From the NCBI GenBank assembly GCA_947623705.1, contig CANQHT010000008.1, positions 1-24,277 on the forward strand: a DNA stretch of 24,277 nt, given 5' to 3'. Both the position numbers and the translations under genes were made by a program. The notes below the pieces were generated by a model. That model had not been told where the DNA came from. It was given only the letters and a program-made list of their open reading frames with translations, and ran no database searches. Shown here one piece after another: positions 7,583 through 14,878 of the stretch; the first letter of the stretch is position 1; each line of letters starts with the position of its first letter. Source of the stretch: an uncultured Bacilli bacterium. GTDB taxonomy: Bacteria; Bacillota_I; Bacilli_A; RF39; UBA660.

Positions 7583-7858
7583 ATGGCAGTTAAATTAAGA
7601 TTAAAAAGAATGGGTGCTAAACAACAACCATTTTATAGAATAGTGGCTGCAGATTCTCGTAGTCCAAGAGATGGAAGATTCATTGAAACAGTTGGAACTT
7701 ATAATCCAATTAAGGGTGCTGATAAAGTTACTATTGATGAAGAAAAGGCTTTAAAATGGTTAAATAATGGTGCTGAACCAACTGATACAGTAAGAAATAT
7801 TTTATCGCATGCTGGAATTATGGCTAAATATGCCGCATCTAAGAATAAGAAAAATTAG
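7583..7858 (+). CDS. rpsP: 30S ribosomal protein S16
   Basis: A 91-residue protein of normal S16 length, a 30S assembly protein. The start MAVKLRLKRMGAKQQPFYRI, the block VAADSRSPRDGRFIE and the GTYNP motif (about residues 38-42) are diagnostic. A strong AAGGAGG precedes the ATG by about 7 bases. khpA follows within a few bases, the conserved S16-KhpA pairing; the usual rimM-trmD-rplS continuation is absent here. Confidence 0.98.
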   Translation: MAVKLRLKRMGAKQQPFYRIVAADSRSPRDGRFIETVGTYNPIKGADKVTIDEEKALKWLNNGAEPTDTVRNILSHAGIMAKYAASKNKKN

Positions 7859-7867
7859 GTGGCAAGT

Positions 7868-8113
7868 ATGGATGTAGTAGAATTTACGGAATATTTAGTA
7901 AAAGGAATAGTTAAAGAACCAGAACTTGTTAAAGTATCTATGTTTCAAGCTGATGAAGATGTTACGATTTTAGAAATATTAGTACCTGAAGATGATATGG
8001 GTAGAGTTATTGGTAAAAATGGTAAAACATCAACTAGTATTAGAACTTTAATTCAAGCTTTTGCGGCCATCAATAAGATGCCAAAAGTTAAGATTAATAT
8101 TGATTCTTTTTAA
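7868..8113 (+). CDS. khpA: KH-domain RNA-binding protein KhpA
   Basis: An 81-residue single KH-domain protein. The GxxG RNA-binding loop is in GRVIGKNGKTSTSIRTLI (about residues 54-71), the usual KhpA pattern. In Firmicutes KhpA pairs with KhpB/Jag and affects cell elongation, division and small-RNA binding. The ATG at 7868 is chosen because AGGTGG (7857-7862), which overlaps the rpsP stop, lies 5 bases upstream; a GTG at 7859 is inside that Shine-Dalgarno. It is cotranscribed with rpsP and ended by the terminator directly after its stop. Confidence 0.93.
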   Translation: MDVVEFTEYLVKGIVKEPELVKVSMFQADEDVTILEILVPEDDMGRVIGKNGKTSTSIRTLIQAFAAINKMPKVKINIDSF

Positions 8114-8138
8114 GAAATAGTTGCTATTTCTTTTTTTA
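8113..8138 (+). terminator. Terminator of rpsP-khpA
   Basis: AGAAATAG (8113-8120) pairs with CTATTTCT (8124-8131) around TTG, followed by a run of T. Confidence 0.8.
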
Positions 8139-8153
8139 GTTAGGAGATTTTTA

Positions 8154-10028
8154 ATGATTAAGATTGCAGATGTCTGTGGAATAAATGGGGAAGCTTTTGA
8201 TACTTTTAAAAATATTTATGAACTATATGAAAGAGAAATAAATTCAGATAATCCCCATAATATTTATTTGTATGATGATATCATTTTAAATGAACAAGTT
8301 AAAGAAGAACTAAATAGTTTAGGAATTACTAAAGTTAATGATATTCATGATTTAAATAATGATATTTTAGTTATTGGACCTAAAGGCATTAAGAAAGAAG
8401 ATTTAGAATATTTAGATAGTAAAAAAATAGAGTATTACTTAAATTGTCCTAAATTTTTAGAATTAAAAGATATACTTATTAATAGTAATAAAAAAGTTAT
8501 TTTTGTAGGTCAAGATCAAGATTTAATTACTAATTTAAATAGTTATATTAATTATACTGGACTAATTATAAATGATGAAAGTGATTTACCTAAGTTAGAT
8601 AGTCCAGAATATTTAGTTGTTATATTAAATAAAAATATACATAATACAAATTTGGTAGAAAGCTTAGAAGAAATATATGCCAGTATTAATTTTGATTACT
8701 ATTTATTTAGTGATTATGAAGAAAGTGTTCTAAATTCGACTTTAGAGTTAGCTGAGTCTTCCGATTACATCTTTATTGTTGATTCCACTCGTAATGATAA
8801 TACTCTAACTGACGCTCTAGAGGGTAAAAAATGTTATAAATTTGCATCCCTTAATGCCTTTAGTAAATTTGTTTTAAAAGATGACTTAAATAATGTAAAT
8901 ATTGGTATAACGGGTGGGGTAAATGAACCATTTAAAGAAATTTATAATTATAAATGTTTATTAGAGTTTTTACTTTTTTATAAAAAGCATTATGCCGAAT
9001 TAAAGAGTAGTCAAGACGCTGTTAATGAGAAGTTACTTAAGGAAGATGATAATGCTTTAGTTCAAAATTTAGTTACCAATTTCAATGACTTAAATAAAGA
9101 TGGTAAATATATAAGAGGAGTTTTAATTGCGTTAGGAGAGCATCTTGCCAATAATAAACAAAATAGATATTTAGACTTAGCTTATGCTTATGAAACTTTT
9201 CAAACATCTGTTTTAATCCACGATGATATTATTGATAATGCGAGAATTAGAAGAGGTAAAGAAACAATTCCGAGAAGAGTATGTCGGGAATATCTAACTA
9301 GACAAAATAATCCGGAATATCATACTGATACTTTGAAACTCGCCAATTCTTTAGGTATTTGTGCGGGCGACTTAGGTTTTTATGAAGCCAATGCCATGAT
9401 TGTTAAAAATTATTATGATTTACCAAACTTTGCTGAGATTTTAAATTTCTATAACGATATTATTATTAAAACAATCAAAGGCGAAATCTTAGATGTTTAC
9501 TTACCTTTCTTAGGAAAATATCATTATCAAAAAATAAATGAAGAAGATATTTTAGATATTTATCATTTAAAAACTAGTTGGTATACCATAATTGGACCAT
9601 TTATGTTAGGTTATTTACTAGGGGGTAAAAAAATAAATAAAGAATTAGAAGAAGTTTTAAATAATATTGGGATTTCTTTTCAAATTAAAGATGATATTTT
9701 AGGTATTTTCTCTGAATCGCAAAAAATTGGTAAGTCAAATACATCCGATATTAGTGAATTTAAACAAACTATTCTTTATTCTCATATTATAAATACCCCT
9801 TATAAGGAAGAATTTTTAAAAATTTATGGTAAGGGTAGTATTACTAAAAGTGAACTTAATAAAGTTAGAGAATTACTTAAAGAAAGTGGTAGTTTAGAAT
9901 ATGCTAAAGAATATTTAGCTAAGTTATCGAGTGATGCTTATTTAAAAATTGATAAATTAAAGATAAGTGATATCGGTAAAGAATACTTAAAAGGTTTATT
10001 AATTTATTTAAATATAAGGGAGAAATAA
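8154..10028 (+). CDS. Fusion of a degenerate IspH-like domain to a trans-polyprenyl diphosphate synthase
   Basis: A 624-residue protein. Residues about 1-275 follow the IspH (HMB-PP reductase) fold order: a start with C8 (in ADVCG), an NEQV..EL..LGI block, an N-C98-P block like IspH's T-C-P, then IVDSTRNDNT and NVNIGITGGVNEP like IspH's (G/D)xxNSSNT and GITAGASTP. The third iron-sulfur Cys is missing (the region near 185-192 reads FSDYEESV), and the IspH active-site His and HG motifs are not conserved (GPKG at the HG position). Residues about 300-620 are an isoprenyl synthase with DDIID (357-361) and a second motif DDILG near 523. The C-terminal part probably makes a linear polyprenyl diphosphate, for quinone or cell-wall lipid carrier. 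AGGAG (8142-8146) supports the ATG at 8154 over a TTG at 8121 inside the terminator. Confidence 0.82.
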   Translation: MIKIADVCGINGEAFDTFKNIYELYEREINSDNPHNIYLYDDIILNEQVKEELNSLGITKVNDIHDLNNDILVIGPKGIKKEDLEYLDSKKIEYYLNCPKFLELKDILINSNKKVIFVGQDQDLITNLNSYINYTGLIINDESDLPKLDSPEYLVVILNKNIHNTNLVESLEEIYASINFDYYLFSDYEESVLNSTLELAESSDYIFIVDSTRNDNTLTDALEGKKCYKFASLNAFSKFVLKDDLNNVNIGITGGVNEPFKEIYNYKCLLEFLLFYKKHYAELKSSQDAVNEKLLKEDDNALVQNLVTNFNDLNKDGKYIRGVLIALGEHLANNKQNRYLDLAYAYETFQTSVLIHDDIIDNARIRRGKETIPRRVCREYLTRQNNPEYHTDTLKLANSLGICAGDLGFYEANAMIVKNYYDLPNFAEILNFYNDIIIKTIKGEILDVYLPFLGKYHYQKINEEDILDIYHLKTSWYTIIGPFMLGYLLGGKKINKELEEVLNNIGISFQIKDDILGIFSESQKIGKSNTSDISEFKQTILYSHIINTPYKEEFLKIYGKGSITKSELNKVRELLKESGSLEYAKEYLAKLSSDAYLKIDKLKISDIGKEYLKGLLIYLNIREK

Positions 10029-10029
10029 A

Positions 10030-10764
10030 ATGACTAAAAAACATAAGAAAAATAATAAAAAAATACCTGTAATAGTGGGTGTTATAATTACTTTACTTTT
10101 AATTGGAATATTATTGATTATATTTTTAAAACCTAAAAAGATTGATTATCATTATGCGCATGATGCTGTAAAAGAATATTTAACTTATAATGATCAAAAA
10201 GTATTTTTATATAATTTAGATGAATTAAAGATTAAGTTAGATAAAAAAGATGTATCTTTAGAAGAATATTTAAAAGATAATTCTTTAGATGATTTATTTA
10301 AGGAAGTAGAAAATAATTTAATTTTAAAAAAAGAATTAAAAGATGGTGGAACTAAAATCTATGAAACAAAAAATAAAAAAGTTTTTGGAGATAATCTAGT
10401 AATCATTGCCTGCCATACTACGGATGGCAACAAAGATGTTTATTTTGGACCAAACTTAGATTACTTAAAAGCTTTAAAAGATGGTGGTTGTGGGAAAAAT
10501 TTCTTTGAAGATAAAGAATTTACCCGAGTTTATACCATAAAAATAGTTAAAAAAGTCAAGGATGATTTGTATTCTTTAACAATTAGTGATGGGACAAAAG
10601 AAGTCGTTATTGAAAGAACCTTAAGTAAAGAAAGTAAAAGTATTATTAAAGCCGGTAAGAGTTATATTTTCTATTTTAATAATAAGTATGGGGAACTTAT
10701 AAAAGAAGACATTACAGAAATCTTCGATAAATGTGAATTAACCGGAGTAGTTCCTGAAGAGTAA
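10030..10764 (+). CDS. Membrane-anchored protein of unknown function
   Basis: A 244-residue protein with a Lys-rich N-terminus (KKHKKNNKK) and one transmembrane segment at about residues 13-33, then a Lys/Asp/Glu-rich domain predicted to lie outside the membrane. Two Cys (in IIACHTTDG and DGGCGKNFF) and one near the C-terminus could form a disulfide. No family is recognised. It starts one base after the prenyl synthase stop, with GGGAG nearby, so the two are cotranscribed. A link to isoprenoid or envelope metabolism is only suggested by position. Confidence 0.7.
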   Translation: MTKKHKKNNKKIPVIVGVIITLLLIGILLIIFLKPKKIDYHYAHDAVKEYLTYNDQKVFLYNLDELKIKLDKKDVSLEEYLKDNSLDDLFKEVENNLILKKELKDGGTKIYETKNKKVFGDNLVIIACHTTDGNKDVYFGPNLDYLKALKDGGCGKNFFEDKEFTRVYTIKIVKKVKDDLYSLTISDGTKEVVIERTLSKESKSIIKAGKSYIFYFNNKYGELIKEDITEIFDKCELTGVVPEE

Positions 10765-10787
10765 GTTAGCAATAATTTACTTTTTTT
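10761..10787 (+). terminator. Weak terminator after the 10030-10764 gene
   Basis: GTAAGT (10761-10766) pairs with ATTTAC (10775-10780), including one G-U pair, followed by seven T. A second T run follows at about 10792. Confidence 0.5.
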
Positions 10788-10804
10788 GTGATTTTTTTGT
10801 GAAA

Positions 10805-10831
10805 TTAGCACTCAAAGGTTGCAATTGCTAA
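10805..10831 (+). promoter_or_regulatory. CIRCE element (HrcA operator)
   Basis: TTAGCACTC, nine bases, then AATTGCTAA. The CIRCE consensus is TTAGCACTC-N9-GAGTGCTAA, so the left arm is perfect, the spacing is exact and the right arm has two changes. It overlaps the -35 region of the hsp20 promoter, so HrcA bound here would block transcription. Confidence 0.82.
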
Positions 10832-10846
10832 AATTTGTGCTATAAT
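10819..10846 (+). promoter_or_regulatory. SigA promoter of hsp20
   Basis: TTGCAA (10819-10824), a 16-bp spacer and TATAAT (10841-10846) with an extended TGC just before it. It sits partly inside the CIRCE element. The leader to the ATG is about 65 bases; a second TATAAT at 10894-10899 has no clear -35. Confidence 0.7.
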
Positions 10847-10917
10847 TATAATTGTAAAGGACATAAAAAAGTCATTTACGGGTATTATAGTTATATAATG
10901 AAAGGAAGAATGAGAAT

Positions 10918-11340
10918 ATGATGATGATACCAAGAAGAAGAGATAGTTTTGATTTATGGGAGGATTTATTTGATGATCCATTCTTTAATACTAACGAAAC
11001 TAAAGTAATGCGGACTGATATTAAAGAAGGTAAACACAATTATGATATTGTGATTGATTTACCGGGATATGACAAAGAAGATATCAAAATTGATATCGAT
11101 AATGGTTACTTAAATGTTACCGCTACTATGAACAAAGACAATGAAGAAAAAGAAGATGGCAAATTTGTTCGTCGCGAAAGATATTTTGGTGAATGTTCTC
11201 GTAGTTTCTATGTTGGTGATGCGATAACTGAAGAAGATATTCATGCATCATTCAAAAACGGTACATTAAGACTAGATATTCCAAAGAAAGATGAAACTAA
11301 AGAAGTAAAATCTAAAAAATATATTGAAATATCTGATTAA
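10918..11340 (+). CDS. Small heat-shock protein, Hsp20/alpha-crystallin family
   Basis: A 140-residue ATP-independent holdase that binds unfolding proteins in the cytoplasm. The N-terminus is Arg/Asp/Phe-rich. The alpha-crystallin domain (about residues 33-128) shows YDIVIDLPGYDKEDIKI, YLNVTA, RRERYFGECSRSFYV and a FKNGTLRLDIPK block equivalent to the family's A.xxnGvL. The C-terminal IxI anchoring motif is IEI. The start is the first of three near-tandem Met codons, with AGGAAG about 10 bases upstream. It is a single-gene unit between two terminators, controlled by the CIRCE element in front. Confidence 0.93.
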   Translation: MMMIPRRRDSFDLWEDLFDDPFFNTNETKVMRTDIKEGKHNYDIVIDLPGYDKEDIKIDIDNGYLNVTATMNKDNEEKEDGKFVRRERYFGECSRSFYVGDAITEEDIHASFKNGTLRLDIPKKDETKEVKSKKYIEISD

Positions 11341-11343
11341 GAT

Positions 11344-11365
11344 AAGACCTTAAATGGTCTTTTTC
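11344..11365 (+). terminator. Terminator of hsp20
   Basis: AAGACC (11344-11349) pairs with GGTCTT (11356-11361) around TTAAAT, followed by T-rich sequence. Confidence 0.75.
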
Positions 11366-11431
11366 TTTGGGTTAAATTATGGCAAAGTTAAGTAAATAAT
11401 GATAAAATAAAGATGTTAGGAAGTTGATTTT

Positions 11432-12283
11432 ATGATTATCTGTATTGTGGGACCTACGGGAGTTGGAAAAACTAAATTAAGTATTAGTTTAGCTAAAAAG
11501 TATAATGCCATTGTGATTGGGGCAGATGCTACGCAAATCTATCAAGAATTAAATGTTGGTTCAGCTAAGATTACGGAGAAAGAAAAAGAAGGGATTCCCC
11601 ATTATTTAATTGATATAAAGAGGCCAACTGAAGATTATAGTGTTTCCGATTATCAAAAGGATTTAAGATGTTTATTAGAAAAATATAAAGATAGAAATAT
11701 CGTTATAGTGGGTGGTACTGGTCTTTATTTAAAAGCCGGTCTTTATGATTATCGTTTTACTGAGTTAAAGAAAAAAGATTATTCAAAGTATAGTAATGCC
11801 GAATTATATCAAATGGTTAAAGAGATAGATAATAATACTGATATTCATATTAATAACAGGAGAAGATTAGAAAATTTTTTGAATCGGGAAAATAAAGAAC
11901 AAGTAGAGCCAAAACTACTTTATGATAATGTTAAGTTTATTGGTCTTTCTACTGATAGAGATATTTTGTATAAAAGAATTAATCAAAGAGTAGATGAGAT
12001 GTTTGATGAAGGACTTGTTAATGAAGTAAAAAATATTTTAGATAAATATGGAAGAGTAAGAATATTAGAAAGTGCGATTGGTTATAAAGAAGTAATTAAA
12101 TATTTAGATGGTTACTATACTTTAGAAGATGCTAAAGAGGAAATTAAAAAAAATTCCAGACATTATGCTAAAAGACAATACACTTGGTTTAATAATCAAA
12201 TGGACATTAAATGGTTTAATACTGATTTTGTAAATTTCAATAATACTTTAAAAGAAGTAATAGATTATATCGAAAATTCTTGA
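11432..12283 (+). CDS. miaA: tRNA dimethylallyltransferase MiaA
   Basis: A 283-residue protein, slightly short for the family. It adds dimethylallyl to A37 of tRNAs that read UNN codons. The P-loop GPTGVGKT is at residues 7-14, followed by GADATQIYQELNVGSAK (the family's DSxQ region, with Ser replaced by Ala), GIPHYLID, GGTGLYLKA and the C-terminal SAIGYKEV and RHYAKRQYTWF blocks. AGGAAG lies 8 bases before the ATG. The TGA stop (12281-12283) is part of the -35 box of the next gene. Its substrate, dimethylallyl diphosphate, comes from isoprenoid metabolism, but no shared operon with the prenyl synthase is visible. A weak TAAAAT at 11403-11408 may be its -10. Confidence 0.95.
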   Translation: MIICIVGPTGVGKTKLSISLAKKYNAIVIGADATQIYQELNVGSAKITEKEKEGIPHYLIDIKRPTEDYSVSDYQKDLRCLLEKYKDRNIVIVGGTGLYLKAGLYDYRFTELKKKDYSKYSNAELYQMVKEIDNNTDIHINNRRRLENFLNRENKEQVEPKLLYDNVKFIGLSTDRDILYKRINQRVDEMFDEGLVNEVKNILDKYGRVRILESAIGYKEVIKYLDGYYTLEDAKEEIKKNSRHYAKRQYTWFNNQMDIKWFNTDFVNFNNTLKEVIDYIENS

Positions 12284-12307
12284 CAATCGGGGGGGGTACT
12301 TTATAAT
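12280..12307 (+). promoter_or_regulatory. SigA promoter with a poly-G tract in the spacer
   Basis: TTGACA (12280-12285) and TATAAT (12302-12307) are both perfect. The 16-bp spacer contains a run of eight G (12289-12296). Slippage of the tract would change spacer length, and one added G gives the optimal 17 bp. Confidence 0.82.
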
Positions 12308-12334
12308 AAAAACATAGGATAGAAGGTATGTCAT

Positions 12335-13738
12335 ATGTTAAAGAAAAATAAAAATATACTAATATATTTAAGTATAGGAATAATACTAATAGTTAGTATG
12401 TTTTTTGTGTTTAATAAAAAGGCTGAATATAAAGAATTACCGAGAGTTAAATTAAAAGAACAAAGTAATACTAAACAATTTGCTTTGATGCTTGAACAAA
12501 CTAAAGGCGAAGGAGATTATAAAGAAAGTAATAATAATGATTTACCTTTAGGAGGTTACAAATTTAACAAAGAAAAAAGTGGTTGTACTGATGTAAACGG
12601 TAAAGTAGTAGAAGATGCTTTAGGTTATGATTATGATACTTATACTGTAATGTTAAATACTAATAAGACAGTATATTGTTATTTATATTATGATAAAGAT
12701 AATGTTATAAATTATTTAAGAAGTACTGATACTGAAAAATATTTAAGTCAAGACCAAGTAGGAGATATGTTTCGTTATCAAGGCGTATTCCCTGATAGTG
12801 ATTCAGGAGCAATGACAAATTGGCTATGTTTTGGAACAACTGACAATTGTGGAGTAAATAATGATTTAATAGATAAATATATGTATCGAATTATTGGGGT
12901 AACAGAAGATGGAAAAATGAAATTAATAAAAGAGACATATATTAAAGAAGATAATAATACCCGTTTTGCAAAAAATAATAAATGTTCGATAGATCCAACT
13001 GTTTCATACTATTGCGATAATGGAAAATGTCCAGAATGGAACGATAATTTACTTTTTAAAAGACTAAATGGAATAAGTAATGGAACAACTCCTGGTAATG
13101 GTTCATATAACAATAATGCTAATACTGATATCTTTATTGATAGTGCCCAATATGAATACTTAAGAAGTGGAGATAGTAATGGGGGAGAATCGCCTTCAAT
13201 ATGGTATAAATTAATTGAAGAAACCGATTGGATGTATGGTGATACTACTAATTCGATAAAACTTAACGGAAATGAAATGTATAAGATAGAAACCGGAGAT
13301 CCTGAAAACGGTCAAACAACTCATTATGTTGGTTCAAATGAAAATGTAATTGAGCAAACATATACTTGGACAGGTAAAATAACAGCCAAAATAGGATTAC
13401 AATATATATATGATTATTTATATGCCACTCCTGGAGGAAATCCTATGCTTGGAACTACTGCAAAAAATGCGTGGATTCATCTAAGAAAAGATGGATTTAA
13501 TACTACTCCTGGTTGGGAATTAATTGTGACTAATTATGGTATTTATAAGGAGAATAAGCCAAATAATCAATCTTTATTATTTGGATCTTATGATATTAGT
13601 CAAAATGGAAATATTAATCAAAGTGGAACTAGTGGTGTGATTGATGGTGGTGGTGTAAGACCTGTCTTTTACCTTACATCAAATATTGAATTAACTGGTG
13701 CTGGTACTAAAGAAAGTCCGTACATAATTAAAATTTAG
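12335..13738 (+). CDS. Membrane-anchored surface protein with a DUF6273-like C-terminal region
   Basis: A 467-residue protein with an N-terminal signal anchor (about residues 7-26) and a large Asn/Asp/Gly/Tyr-rich outside domain. It has several Cys (for example CTDVNGK, YCYLYY, WLCFG, DNCG, YYCDNGKCPEW) that could form disulfides. The block YMYRIIGVTEDGKMKLIKE, a later short LN-containing segment, and the ending RPVFYLTSNIELTGAGTKESPYII resemble the DUF6273-type surface proteins frequent in gut Firmicutes. There is no LPxTG motif. The gene is alone between its own promoter and terminator. AAGGT (12323-12327) precedes the ATG at 12335. Adhesion or envelope sensing is possible but unproved; expression may be phase-variable through the promoter poly-G run. 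Confidence 0.78.
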   Translation: MLKKNKNILIYLSIGIILIVSMFFVFNKKAEYKELPRVKLKEQSNTKQFALMLEQTKGEGDYKESNNNDLPLGGYKFNKEKSGCTDVNGKVVEDALGYDYDTYTVMLNTNKTVYCYLYYDKDNVINYLRSTDTEKYLSQDQVGDMFRYQGVFPDSDSGAMTNWLCFGTTDNCGVNNDLIDKYMYRIIGVTEDGKMKLIKETYIKEDNNTRFAKNNKCSIDPTVSYYCDNGKCPEWNDNLLFKRLNGISNGTTPGNGSYNNNANTDIFIDSAQYEYLRSGDSNGGESPSIWYKLIEETDWMYGDTTNSIKLNGNEMYKIETGDPENGQTTHYVGSNENVIEQTYTWTGKITAKIGLQYIYDYLYATPGGNPMLGTTAKNAWIHLRKDGFNTTPGWELIVTNYGIYKENKPNNQSLLFGSYDISQNGNINQSGTSGVIDGGGVRPVFYLTSNIELTGAGTKESPYIIKI

Positions 13739-13762
13739 TCTAAATAATTAGACTATTTTTTT
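13736..13762 (+). terminator. Terminator of the surface-protein gene
   Basis: TAGTCTAA (13736-13743) pairs with TTAGACTA (13748-13755), loop ATAA, followed by seven T. Confidence 0.85.
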
Positions 13763-13779
13763 GTCTTATTTTTAGAACA

Positions 13780-13788
13780 TTTGTCGAA
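13780..13788 (+). promoter_or_regulatory. Spo0A box upstream of spoIIAA
   Basis: TTTGTCGAA contains the exact 0A-box core TGTCGAA (13782-13788). A weaker copy, TGTCTTA, lies 20 bp upstream (13762-13768), about two helical turns away. Bacillus spoIIA is activated by phosphorylated Spo0A. Confidence 0.6.
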
Positions 13789-13789
13789 C

Positions 13790-13818
13790 TTGTTTAAAAT
13801 ATTTTAAATCTGTACTAT
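13790..13818 (+). promoter_or_regulatory. Candidate SigA promoter of spoIIAA-sigF
   Basis: TTGTTT (13790-13795), a 17-bp spacer and TACTAT (13813-13818). Both boxes are weak, as expected for a promoter that needs an activator. The 0A box ends one base before the -35. No convincing SigH promoter was seen. Confidence 0.45.
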
Positions 13819-13840
13819 ATTAAAATAGCAGGTGAATGTT

Positions 13841-14173
13841 ATGTTAAAGATGGATTTAGAATATGAACAGGAAGTCCTCTTTATAAGATTTAAAGGTAAA
13901 CTGCAAAGAAATGTTTGCTATAAGATTAATAATTATGTCGTACCCGTTATTAATAAACATCATTTAAAGAAATTAATTATTAATTTTAAAGATGTAACTT
14001 ATCTTGATGAATCTTTTGTTGATGCCCTTTTAAATGCCAAATGTGCGATGAAAAGAAATAAGGGTAAATTATACTTATGTGAAGTTAGAAAAGAAATTTC
14101 TTATCTTTTAAAAAGACTGCATCTTAAAATAGTTGCTAGTGAAGATTTAGCATTAAAATTATTAGAAGTTTAA
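13841..14173 (+). CDS. spoIIAA: SpoIIAA-like STAS-domain anti-anti-sigma factor
   Basis: A 110-residue STAS-domain protein. In Bacillus SpoIIAA binds the anti-sigma kinase SpoIIAB and frees SigF in the forespore. Recognisable blocks are EVLFIRFKGKL at the start, then KKLIINFKDVTYLDESF and the GKLYLCEV strand. The regulatory Ser is kept at position 58, as in Bacillus, but the Bacillus Asp-Ser-Ser-Gly context reads D56-E57-S58-F59. The ATG at 13841 is chosen because AGGTGA (13830-13835) lies 5 bases upstream; a GTG at 13832 is within that Shine-Dalgarno. It is followed directly by the sigma-factor gene, with no SpoIIAB between. Gene position supports SpoIIAA over a generic STAS protein. Confidence 0.8.
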   Translation: MLKMDLEYEQEVLFIRFKGKLQRNVCYKINNYVVPVINKHHLKKLIINFKDVTYLDESFVDALLNAKCAMKRNKGKLYLCEVRKEISYLLKRLHLKIVASEDLALKLLEV

Positions 14174-14191
14174 AAGTTTGGATGTGGAAAG

Positions 14192-14833
14192 GTGAATAAT
14201 GAACAGATATTAAAAGATAATGAAAAAATGATTTGGAGTATGACTAATTATTTTTATGGTGTTGATAAAAATGATTTATTCCAAGCTGGGGTTTTAGGAC
14301 TTTTTAAAGCTTTAAAGAAGTATAAAAGTAATGGTAATACCAAGTTTTCAACTTATGCTTATGACTATATTTATGGGGAGATGTGGACTTTAGCCAATAA
14401 TCGGAATATAAAGATAAGTAAAGATATCTTAAAAACTTATAAAAAGTTAGAACAAAAAAGATATGCTTTAGCTCAAGAAATTGGGCATATTCCAAGTAAT
14501 TTAGAACTTTCAGAATATACCGGAATATCTTTAGATGCGATTTTTTTAGCCGAGTGTAGTGCGAAAGAAATTTTATCTTTAGATAATAAGCAAGATGATG
14601 AGCGGAGTCCTTATGAAACCGTGATGGCTAAAGAAGAAGATTTAGATACTAAGATATTAATTAATGATAGTTTAGAAGTTTTAAATGATTCAGAGAAAGA
14701 CATTTTGGTATCTCGGTACTTTGAAGATTTAACTCAAAGTGAAGTCGCTAAAAAACTTAATATGACTCAAGTAATGGTCTCAAGATATGAAAAGAAAGGA
14801 ATTTCGAAAATAAGACAATATTTAACTTTATAA
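14192..14833 (+). CDS. sigF: Sporulation sigma factor, SigF-like (SigF/SigG family)
   Basis: A 213-residue sigma-70 factor, shorter than Bacillus SigF (255). Region 2 includes IWSMTNYFYG, DLFQAGVLGLFKALKKY and KFSTYAYDYIYGEM (about residues 14-70). Region 3 follows (about 80-125), then region 4 with LTQSEVAKKLNMTQVMVSRYEKKGISKIRQYL (about 180-213), which closely matches SigF's QTQSEVAERLGISQVQVSRLEKK. It sits between spoIIAA and the spoVA genes as in Bacillus. The GTG at 14192 keeps the full region 2, but the Shine-Dalgarno GGAAAG directly abuts it. An out-of-frame ATG at 14199 codes only four residues, and an in-frame ATG at 14228 would cut the N-terminus. SigF and SigG are hard to tell apart from sequence alone; position favours SigF. 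Confidence 0.82.
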   Translation: MNNEQILKDNEKMIWSMTNYFYGVDKNDLFQAGVLGLFKALKKYKSNGNTKFSTYAYDYIYGEMWTLANNRNIKISKDILKTYKKLEQKRYALAQEIGHIPSNLELSEYTGISLDAIFLAECSAKEILSLDNKQDDERSPYETVMAKEEDLDTKILINDSLEVLNDSEKDILVSRYFEDLTQSEVAKKLNMTQVMVSRYEKKGISKIRQYLTL

Positions 14834-14863
14834 GTATAAATTTAAAAAATTCAATTCATAATA
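14834..14863 (+). promoter_or_regulatory. SigG-type promoter of spoVAC-AD-AE
   Basis: GTATA (14834-14838) fits the SigG -35 GHATR, and CATAATA (14857-14863) fits the SigG -10 CATnHTA, both without mismatch, with an 18-bp spacer. Bacillus spoVA is read by SigG in the forespore. Confidence 0.7.
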
Positions 14864-14878
14864 TAAATGGTGAATATT

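Noticed and set aside
8121..8153. Longer N-terminus of the prenyl synthase fusion from TTG at 8121
   Set aside because: It lies inside the khpA terminator, has no Shine-Dalgarno, and gives a hydrophobic stretch read from the T run. ATG 8154 has AGGAG at 7 bases.
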